From Dermatemys mawii (Eukaryota; Chordata; Testudines; Dermatemydidae): a stretch of DNA of 64,000 nt. The notes under the pieces are model-generated. The model did not search any database. It saw only the letters and a list, made by a program, of their open reading frames with translations, and was not told where the DNA came from. The stretch covers positions 17,428,242 to 17,492,241 of the forward strand of contig ML677373.1 of the NCBI GenBank assembly GCA_007922305.1. The letters are read 5' to 3'. Of this stretch, positions 56,380 to 64,000 are shown in pieces (the stretch's first letter is position 1; each line of letters opens with the position of its first letter). Both the position numbers and the translations under genes were made by a program.

Positions 56380-57418
56380 GTCAACATCTGAAAAGCAGGG
56401 AGAACCTCAAAGAAAGGCCCTAGCGTAATGTACTCTGGGATTAGATGTAGGGCTCCAGAACATTTCTCACAGACTAGCAAAGGGAACCTTGTGGAACATA
56501 TAGCAACAGTTGCGTTGCTTTGTTTACCTCAAACTCTATTTTTTAAAACAGTGACAGCTCTGAGACTCCCATTGTCTCGGATTAATCTATTTTCCCCTCA
56601 CCACTTTACAATGAGTCGACTGCTAACTTCCTGTCCAGAGCATGGGTCAGGCACTCCCAGCAGAGTGAATGCCATCGCTGATCAGTGAATTATTCAGCAG
56701 GGAATGCTGAGGTCAGCAAAGTCTGAAATCTAACCCTCCACCATTCTGACATCATCCACTTTAGGATGCACCTGAGCTCCCTAGGCTTGGGGGCCTAGCA
56801 AGCTCAAATCTCTTTCACAATTCAGTTCAGTCCATTCTACACCAGGAACTCAGCAAGTCTTCCAAAGTACAGAGCGGCCGGAATGAAAAACTACCTACAG
56901 TTTTCTGTCTACAGCCTGCATTAAACTTTATAGGTTTATGGTTTGTACAGGTTTGAAAGTAGGACATTCATTTAAATAAGTTTCTGTAAGCCTGAACAAA
57001 GAAAATCCTATAAAGCCATAAAGATGAATGGGAGACTCTGTGTTAGGTTGGCTTTGTCCCACCTGAACATTTTATCAGCATTGCTAACCCCATTATTTAA
57101 AAATCACGAGTCTGGCTCCTCAAATTCCTGAGACTGGCTGAAAAATCATGAGATTGTTAAAAATGAATTCGGGTTTTTTTCTTAGACTTCTGCTCTCTGA
57201 GCAGTTACCATCCCATTCGGATCACATTTTTGAGCTTTTCTCTGCAACCGCAAGGGCTAGAAATTGACTTTTTAAAAAAACAAAAGCTGTGATTCACACG
57301 CGGTCTCAACTCCAACAACTGGGATTTTTTAAAAATACCACACCTCACAAGAGCTGGCAACACCGTTTTAACGGACGGTTTATTTAAAAGGAGGAGGAAT
57401 AGAGTAAAGCGTCAGTTT
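56380..57418. other. Unique non-coding sequence
   Basis: No recognised gene or repeat; the 56428-56688 frame is unsupported. 57090-57360 has a degraded 'aaaatcatgagattgtt' repeat-like tract. Confidence 0.4.
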
Positions 57419-57722
57419 GGAGGAAGGACTGCCTTGTGGTTCAGGCAAGGGGATTCAGTAGAACTTAATTCCAAGTTCCACCATGGATTTCCCGTGTGAT
57501 CATGGACACATCACTTAAGATGTGTGCGCCTCCATTCCCCACCTGTAAAATGGGGATAATAATCCTTTGTTGCTCCCACCTTTTGTCTGTCTTTTCTATT
57601 TAGATTGTCAGCTTACTGGGGCAAGGACCATCTTTTACTAGTGTTTGTACAGCACCTACCATAACGGGGCCGTGAACTTGGTTGAGGAGGCTCTAGTGCT
57701 ACCGTAATATAAAGAGTAATAG
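57419..57722 (+). repeat. Full-length tRNA-headed SINE
   Basis: Head 'ggaggaaggactgccttgtggttcaggcaagg', core 'acctgtaaaatggggataataatcc', 3' block 'tagattgtcagcttactggggcaaggaccatct', 'tgtacagcacctaccataacggggcc' and tail 'gtaatataaagagtaatag'. The B-box is degraded ('acttaattccaag'). Confidence 0.8.
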
Positions 57723-57769
57723 ATGGTGGGATGAGGGGGTGTCTTTTGGATCTCGAAGTACTCTGCCCT

Positions 57770-57822
57770 GTTTCTCCCTGGTGTAATTCCACTGAAGTCT
57801 TTGGTGTTACACAGGGGTGGAA
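57770..57822. repeat. Foldback repeat remnant, TTTACACTGG family
   Basis: 'ccctggtgtaattccactgaagtctttggtgttacacagggg' is a short stem with its hinge. Confidence 0.5.
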
Positions 57823-58339
57823 ATATCCCCATTAACGCTTAGTTCACTTATTGAAAATTTGTTCTTGATAACAATCTCTGGAGGTTTGGTGTTTATTAGA
57901 CTCCAGGCCCGTTTGCTGCCAACACTTTTAAATATTATGGCTTTGGATTCTAGAGACACTGAACTGGGGCAAAAAAGAGTTTGGGGCAAAATAATTTTCT
58001 GGGAGCTATCATGGTAGTTACAATAGGTGGCTCTGAGAAGTAAAAACAAAGTAGGGCTCCAACTTATCAAGGGGCATCTATGTGCTACCACAGTACCAAT
58101 TAACACCACCACCACCACCACGAATTCATTGGCTGAGCTGGGGTGATCAGCCAGTGGGGCAGAATCCGCTGTGTTAGCAGGAAGTAAGGTGGATTTAAGT
58201 TGGAGTTAAGTTAAGGTGCCTTTGTCCTATTGAAAGTCCTACTGGACTTTGCTGTCTAAATCACTTAGGCCTTGCAGCACTGAGCGGAGCAATGCCCAAT
58301 CACTTTTAAATATCTAGGTCTTAATGCCTCTGTACCTAA
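57823..58339. other. Unique non-coding sequence with a (CAC)n tract
   Basis: (CAC)6 at 58104-58121 gives the VVVV start of the minus frame 57807-58121, which is therefore not persuasive as a gene. Confidence 0.45.
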
Positions 58340-58445
58340 GGTCCCCCACCTTTAACAGGAGGGTAAGAATATTTGTCTATTTCATATGGTGTTGTGAAGC
58401 TAAACTAACATTTGTAAAGTGCTTGCAGATTTTGAAATGAAGGCA
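58340..58445 (+). repeat. SINE core and 3' remnant
   Basis: 'tatttcatatggtgttgtgaagc' and 'aacatttgtaaagtgcttgcagattttgaaatgaagg' match the MIR-like core-to-3' section. Confidence 0.5.
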
Positions 58446-58504
58446 ATGGGCAGTAATGTGAGTAATCGGTTACTACTGTAATTATTATAAAAGCTGTTAC
58501 ACAA

Positions 58505-58612
58505 TGGGCTTGATTTGCCACTTATTTAAAGCACATTTACACCAGCAAAATGCCACTGACTTCAGTGGAGTTAATCCTGGTTTACACCAGTGTAAAAAGT
58601 AGAGAGTCAGAC
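58505..58612. repeat. Foldback repeat, TTTACACTGG family
   Basis: 'cttgatttgccac...catttacaccagcaaaatgccactgacttcagtggagttaatcctggtttacaccagtg' shows the central hinge CCACTGACTTCAGTGG well preserved. Confidence 0.6.
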
Positions 58613-58675
58613 CCACTCCTTCGTGGAAATCCTCACACCAGAAGCAGGTCCTGTCCTGCTTCCATTGCCTAAGAG

Positions 58676-58935
58676 CAGGGCCGGCGTAAGCTTTTTTGCC
58701 ACCTTAGGCAGCGGCAGCATTTCAGCAGCAGCTCACAGGGCCCCTGTCCGCTTCAGCGGCGTTTTGGCGGCTGCTTGCATGGCCCCCATCTGCTTTGGCG
58801 GCATTTCGGTGGACATAGCCAGAAGCGCACAGCGGCCCTGAGAGTTGCCGCCAAACTGCTCCCGAAACACCGTCCTCAAAAACATGTACTGCCCTAGGCA
58901 ACCGCCTAGGTGGCCTAGTGCTTGCACCGGCCGTG
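58676..58935 (+). mobile_element. 260-bp non-autonomous hAT transposon with perfect 8-bp TSD
   Basis: CCTAAGAG flanks it at 58668-58675 and 58936-58943. Inverted ends are CAGGGCCGGCGTAAG and, on the minus strand, CACGGCCGGTGCAAG. Sub-terminal 'gccaccttaggcagcgg' is mirrored by 'gccctaggcaaccgcctagg'. Its GC-rich interior has repeated 'ttcagcggcg / tttcggtgg' units. The 72- and 64-codon frames across it are artefacts. Confidence 0.94.
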
Positions 58936-58943
58936 CCTAAGAG

Positions 58944-59918
58944 GAACCAAGCTACTGAGAGTAGAGAAAAGAAGAAAACTGAATGATTTTGGAGAGAGGA
59001 GAACTGAGAAAACGGAAAGGGAGGAATGATGAAAAAACACCCTTATTTGGGGAACAGAGACTGTCCCCCAGAAGAGGAATGCAAGACTTCCTGCTCTCTT
59101 TCAGAAGTCTCCAGCCACCACTGCCTTACAGCAGCTCAGTGATCACAGGTGTGAACCAGTGAGAGCTTTTTAAATATGAGCATCACAGGCCGTATATTAA
59201 TGTTGTCTGTGATACCCAAGCAGAGTTCTGCTTCCTTCCCCTCTTAGATGCTGGAGTTTCAGATGGCAGAATTCAGAATATTCTTCTTCCCCTCAATGTA
59301 CATCTGTGTTTATTATTTTTTGGCTTGTGAAGCTGACAATGTGCAATCCCATTCGTGTATTTTCTAAAAGGGAGCAGAGTTTGTTTATGTCAGCTCTAGG
59401 TGTCAGTGCTTAGTGTGTATGGGGTGACAGAAAAATAAATGGAGCTATTATACCACATTTAGTCTCCTCCTGTCCCCTGTATTTGTCTTCACTTCTTGTG
59501 TTCTAAAAAGAGAGCTGGAGAACACATTATACTGTGTTGTCGCCTACAGTTGCTTTGATTCTTAACAAGCACGTTTTAAATACATGGGATTTTGCTTTAA
59601 GGGCCTGATCCTGTATTACCTCATAGACAAAAATTTCTACTGATTTCATTAGGATTAGCCCTTTAAAGAGAAACTGCCCCTGTTGCAACGGGCTGAACTG
59701 GTTCTACATCTTCCACTGCCTCCTTAACTGGGAGTAGTTCAGACTAACCCATGGAGGAATTGCACAGGTTAGGTTTCAAAGGCGTATAAATAATTCCTGC
59801 AGCATACAAATAAGGCCAGAGAGAATTTATGAAGCTCTCTGGTGTGTATTTACAGTAGCTATGTAACTGTTCAGCCTTTGTTTTCTGTATACTGGATTTT
59901 TAAATCTAAAGGTGAGAG
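58944..59918. other. Unique non-coding sequence
   Basis: No recognised gene or repeat. Confidence 0.4.
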
Positions 59919-60221
59919 CAGGTCTGAAAATGGGTAGGTTTTTTCCCATGGACAGCATCAACTTTTTGTCCAAAAATGGAAACCCCCCAAATCTGAAAAT
60001 TCTGGGCCAAAAACTGACAAAAAGAAACAAAATAAAATTTTGGCTGAAAACTGTCATAACTCAGAAAGTTTCAATTTCCAGCCAACATTTGTTGGGGTTT
60101 TGATTTTCCAATGATAAATATTTAAAAGAAAGAACAAGAAAAAAGAGACTTTCCATGAAAATGAAAACCCAATTTCTGTCCAAAAAATAGGTTGCAACAG
60201 AAACATTTTTTCCCAGCCCTG
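59919..60221. mobile_element. AT-rich DNA element with CAGGNCTG ends (probable)
   Basis: Left end CAGGTCTGAAAATGGG and right end (minus strand) CAGGGCTGGGAAAAAATG are similar. 'ttttcccatgg', 'tttttgtccaaaaa' and 'tttctgtccaaaaaatagg' are internal partial repeats. The flanks ggtgagag and ttaaagcc do not match, so no target duplication supports it. Confidence 0.5.
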
Positions 60222-60422
60222 TTAAAGCCTACCACACAGATGACTCCAGCTGGAGTACTCAAGAAACGGGACTGATTCATGTCTACTATGGACAGCACTA
60301 TGATGCTCTACATGTCCTCTGTCTCTCTCCTACACTGCTGCAGCCAGTAACGTATTTCCCTACAGAACTGTGTCATATGCACCATATTGGTATGAGGTAG
60401 TAGGAGAGGCTTCCTTAATATT
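60222..60422. other. Short unique interval
   Basis: No feature recognised. Confidence 0.3.
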
Positions 60423-60482
60423 GTTTCACTTAAAGTTGCATTTTTCAGGAACACAACTACAACGTTAAGTGAGGAGTTCCTG
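60423..60482 (-). mobile_element. Tigger/mariner-like 5' end fragment
   Basis: On the minus strand it starts TA-CAGGAACTCCTCACTTAACG and continues 'ttgtagttgtgttcctgaaaaatgcaactttaagtgaaac'. CAGG after TA is the pogo/Tigger pattern. The other end is missing. Confidence 0.55.
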
Positions 60483-61397
60483 TAATGGCACCCCTGGTAC
60501 CAGCTGGCCAGTTATCCTACAGCCTGGGACAAAAGGATGTACCATCATCTCACCAGCATTCAAAGCCATCCAAGCTATCTCCAGAGGAAATAGCCCCCTC
60601 CCTATAAGAGCCAAAATCATTGGACAACCAGCTGAATTGGACTTTTCAACATTTAGACCCTATTTTCAAAGATGCTAAGCCCTGCGGCTCACACAGACTT
60701 CATCTGGTGCTGCAGGCATTCGGTACTTTCTGAAAACCCGGCCCATGTGAACATAATACCAGACTCCACTTTTATGAGTAATAGTTGGTTCCTGAGTGAA
60801 GGTTTACATTAGCTCGTCATCCAAGATGAAGCTAAGTACAATTGGGTTAATTAACTGGAGTTCCCTGTGGCATAACAATATTGCAAGGGAAATCAATTGA
60901 ATTAAAAGGAGAAAAGAATGTAAAGTGTGGGTGATGGGCAGACTGCGGCAGGAGCTTTGACATCCGAGCCATACAAAGGGACCCAGGCAAAGGAGTGCCT
61001 CTGGGCTGCTGTACAATACACAGCTAACTGCTGAGATAGGCTGGGATGTCTCACTTGGGTGGGAGCTCAAGGACTCAGGAAAGGAAGAAAGATCTGTAGA
61101 AGAAGGGGGTGGGGCTGGGTGGAATAACCTATCCCAGCTGTGCATGGGTATGGAGCAGGGGAATTAACAGACAGAATTACCTAGTAATATGCATCATTTT
61201 TGATGGAACCTGACACCACTTAGCTTTAATGCATCCTGGATGGATCCCAGCTTCGTGCAAATGATTGCGTACTGGGGGAGGTTGCAAAGTACTAAACCGG
61301 CCCAAAATTGTAAAATAGGTTACTAGGGTCCATGGTAAATTCCTGTTTCCAGTAAAAGTCCATGGAGTTTATTAGACTCTGAGTTACTAGAGACACT
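60483..61397. other. Unique non-coding sequence
   Basis: The 113-codon minus frame at 60804-61145 is Ser/Pro/Leu-rich without a recognised domain. No repeat identified. Confidence 0.4.
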
Positions 61398-61540
61398 AAG
61401 GGGACGTCTAAACAGCCTGTGGAAGCGAGCTACCCAGCCTGAGTCAACAGACTTGAGCTTCTGCTCTAAGAACAGCTGTGTAGACAGCGCTTTGACATTG
61501 TGGCTCAGGCTGGAGCTTGGGCTCTGAAGCCTAGAGAGGA
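61398..61540. mobile_element. MITE fragment with GACGTCTACAC-type end
   Basis: 'ggacgtctaaacagcc', 'agctgtgtagacagcg' and 'ggctcaggctggagcttgggctctg' are parts of a turtle foldback MITE I recall. Boundaries are uncertain. Confidence 0.45.
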
Positions 61541-61544
61541 AGGT

Positions 61545-61642
61545 TTTACACTGGTGTAATTCCATGGGCTGCAAATCGACTGCAATGGAATTATTCCTGA
61601 TTTACACTGGAGTGAAAGCAAGGAGAATCTGAACCCGGAACA
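61545..61642. repeat. Foldback repeat, TTTACACTGG family
   Basis: 'ttttacactggtgtaattccatgg' on the left and 'ggaattattcctgatttacactggagtgaaag' on the right form its arms. Confidence 0.6.
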
Positions 61643-61851
61643 TGACCAGAATCAAATGGATTAAAAACCACATTAGCCCAAGCCAGGAAAGTCACTAATA
61701 CACCTAAATACTGTTGGCAGAGGAAAAGAAAATCACATGTTAAAGCTGAAGGAAGAGAGGATTTGGTTAAAGATTGCCTAACGAGTTCAGCCACAATTTC
61801 AGTAGCTCCTCGAGTTAACACAGTGCACTCCTGCCAGCAAGGAGACCAGGG

Positions 61852-61955
61852 GGCTTGATTCTCTTCTCACTCACAGCCGTGCTACGCTAGTGTAACTTCA
61901 GGGGAGCTACTCCTGACTTACAGCAACGTACATGAGAGCAGACTTGGGTCCCCGG
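61852..61955. repeat. Foldback repeat remnant, TTTACACTGG family
   Basis: 'cttgattctcttctcactcaca', 'agtgtaacttcaggggagctactcctgacttac' and 'catgagagcagacttggg' form diverged arms. Confidence 0.5.
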
Positions 61956-62429
61956 ACTTCAGCGCCCTGTAACGTCTGTGGCAATTACCCAGGATCAAAG
62001 AAGACACCTAAGGAATGCAGTGTTGAGTGAAGCTCTTTTGTAACGCTTTAAGTTCTATCCTCAACTTGCTCAATATCAGTTCTCATTAAAAGACTAAATG
62101 CTGGCTGGGGAAAGAGTTTTTACATTGAACTAATTGCAAGGGCAGGAACTCTGGTTGTATTTTAATGGCTAAGAAATTGACAACCCGATCGAGGAGAAGA
62201 AATGTGGGAGAGATTTTTAATTTACAAGGGGATAATGTTCGATTTTCTTTCAGATCTTCCCCTCCAGCTAACTCACTGGGATATTTCAGATGGTAGGTCC
62301 CAGATCCTGCAAAGCATGTATATACCTGCTCATGTGATTAGTCATTATCACTATACTTGGATTACCATAATACCTAACTGCCTCAACTCAGATTGGGGGC
62401 CCATTCAGAGATCACAGATGGTAACTTTT
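61956..62429. other. Unique non-coding sequence
   Basis: No recognised gene or repeat. Confidence 0.4.
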
Positions 62430-62586
62430 GATGTGACAATCATCTAGATTGACCTCCTCTGTAAGATAGGCCATAAATGTCCCTGAATTAATTCCTATTT
62501 GAACTAGAGCATGTATTTTAGAAAAAACTTCCAGTGATGGACAATCTATCATATCACTTGGTATCTTGTTCTAGTGGTTAATTTTT
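62430..62586 (-). mobile_element. CR1 3' part, antisense
   Basis: 'caatcatctagattgacctcctctgtaagataggccataaatgtccctgaattaattcctatttgaactagagcatg' is the reverse of the CR1 subfamily end seen at 43218-43371. 'agtgatggacaatctatcatatcacttgg' extends it. No tail repeat is left. Confidence 0.75.
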
Positions 62587-63589
62587 CAGGCCAGATACAC
62601 TCAAAAGACTTACGTGTAGGATACAATCTTTTTACTGTGCATGTGTGAGAAACAACCAGATCCTTTCATGTCAAATTCTTTTTTTTTTTTTTAAAAAAAG
62701 GAATGCTGATTCTTAGCAATAGAACCAGGAATAGGTTATATAGAAATATAAACAACATATAGAATTCCCTCCCCTCCCCTCTCTTTGTAACTTTGTGCAT
62801 GGGACCTGATGTTGATTTAGACCATGCTGTGTTCCTTTACGTTTAAAGAACTGGAACAAGTGGGACAGGATTTTACATTAAGAAAACACAATGTGTTTTT
62901 ACTGCATTGTTTACGATATTACATTACCAAATCTTATCCCCTCAGTGTATTCATACACCAAAGTGTTAATATAGCCCAGCTTGTTATATAGTAGTTTCTT
63001 GAGGTGTATCAGGTTTTTGCGCTGGAGTCACTGAGATGCTGCATGCTAGCATGTTCATGTTGCTCTGTATGTTAGCAGGAGCCTTTCCACACCTGCTCTC
63101 CACACAGGCTACCACACAAATGAAGCCCAAATGAAGATCCTGGGGTCTGGCTTTAGTAGCAAACAAAACAACAATAAGAAACAGGTCCATTCCAACATTC
63201 TCTTCAGACCGGGCTGCTCCTAAGGTTCCTCCCTCAGGAGTGCTCAGCCTACAGCCTATATCCGCTTTCTCCAGGAGCTGTTCCCATCGCCCTTATTATC
63301 CACCTGGAGTAAGGAGGCATCTGTTCCAGCGAATCAGCAGAACCCACTTAACTCTTTCCCAGGAGAATCAACAGCTGCTAATAGAGTGGGGTGCTTCAGG
63401 CAAATGCTGCCGGCCTGTAAACAACTGGATTAGCAGACTATGATGTCTGCTGATAATTGTCTGTAGGGTAGTCAGCAGTTCCTTCCCTCACTGCTGAGGC
63501 CAGGCCAGGCCTAGGGTCTTAGGAGATTCATAAAAGATCAGAATTAACTATAATACTTGGCAGGATTTAGCAACTCATATTAGGGAATA
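62587..63589. other. Unique non-coding sequence
   Basis: A T14 run followed by A7 lies at 62680-62699. Short frames at 62984-63443 are unsupported. No repeat recognised. Confidence 0.45.
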
Positions 63590-63770
63590 TGAGAGTGTTT
63601 TACAAACCAGCATTAACTCTTCTCCACAATACACCTGTCAGGTAGGTAAATATTTTTTATCCCTATTTCAGCCATATGTAAATGGAGACACAGAGAGTTT
63701 GCAGTGTGCCCAAGATTACACAGTGAGTCAGTGGCCAGGAAGGGAACCAAGAAGTCCTACTGTAATGAGT
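63590..63770 (-). repeat. Reverse SINE copy
   Basis: 'gtgttttacaaaccagcattaactc', 'cctgtcaggtaggtaaatattttttatccctatttcag' and 'gtgcccaagattacacagtgagtcagtggcc' are the reverse 3' end and core. Confidence 0.65.
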
Positions 63771-63915
63771 TCATCTGATAAATATGTGCTTTGCAAGTGC
63801 ATTTTATACCTGCATAAACTGAGGCACAGACAGATAGTGACTTGCCCCCGGTTACACAATAAGTCAGGACCATAGCCTGGAAAAGAACCCAGGAGTTCTC
63901 TCTAATAAGGAAAGC
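63771..63915 (-). repeat. Second reverse SINE copy, adjacent
   Basis: 'tgcataaactgaggcacagac', 'gtgacttgcccccggttacacaataagtcagg' and 'aacccaggagttctctctaa' repeat the core and head of the previous copy in the same orientation. It is more likely two insertions than a tandem duplication, since the sequences differ. Confidence 0.6.
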
Positions 63916-64000
63916 CTTGCTCTGATACATTTATGTTGCTTCTGCTTTATTGTACGTGTCATGGATCATGTTAATCCCTCTGCATCCATATTAATCAGTG

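Noticed and set aside
57807..58121. 104-codon minus frame
   Set aside because: Its start is the (CAC)n tract and no domain is visible.
59911..60229. Confident hAT call for the 59919-60221 element
   Set aside because: The ends look similar but flanking octamers do not match, so it is kept only as probable.
63590..63915. Tandem duplication of a SINE
   Set aside because: The two units differ too much and end at different points; independent insertions are more likely.

Overview
This window looks like non-coding nuclear DNA from a reptile, most probably a turtle. The reasons are the repeat content: truncated CR1 retrotransposons ending in the ATTCTATG-type tail, many copies of a tRNA-headed MIR/CORE-like SINE, hAT-type elements with 8-bp target duplications, and many small foldback (palindromic) elements. 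I matched these families from memory, not by database search. Crocodilians share some of them, so turtle is an inference. There are no bacterial features: no dense ORFs, operons, rRNA or phage genes.

I found no protein-coding exon I can defend. The longest open frames (165, 162, 159 and 139 codons) are about the length expected by chance in 64 kb read in six frames. Several lie inside or antisense to transposons. The window is therefore best read as intergenic or deep intronic sequence.

Layout: 1-10 kb is mostly unique sequence with SINE pieces, a 123-bp hAT-like MITE (2832-2954) and a SINE carrying a nested foldback element (4540-4791). 10.9-11.5 kb is the best preserved CR1 3' end. 14.7 kb holds a (GAAA)n array broken by a 10-base assembly gap. 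18.0-18.15 kb is a unique AT-rich stretch with clustered palindromic motifs, the best candidate regulatory element. 27.9-28.1 and 31.8-32.1 kb are GC-rich, probably transposon-derived. 35.4-36.0 kb is a CR1 split by a DNA element. 36.7-37.2 kb is a SINE split by another. 42.1-43.4 kb is CR1 split by a foldback element. 45.3-47.6 kb is a cluster of hAT-type elements, including a 634-bp one with a perfect 8-bp target duplication. 50.8-54.4 kb contains large hairpins and MITEs with GTCTACACTA-like ends. 55.8-58.9 kb has SINEs, a MITE and a 260-bp hAT element with a perfect target duplication. 62-64 kb has an antisense CR1 tail and two reverse SINEs.

Nothing here works together as a pathway. What the window offers is a record of transposon layering: foldback and DNA elements inserted into CR1 and SINE copies, giving relative ages. 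Boundaries of old repeats are approximate, usually within 10-30 bases. Boundaries with target duplications are exact.
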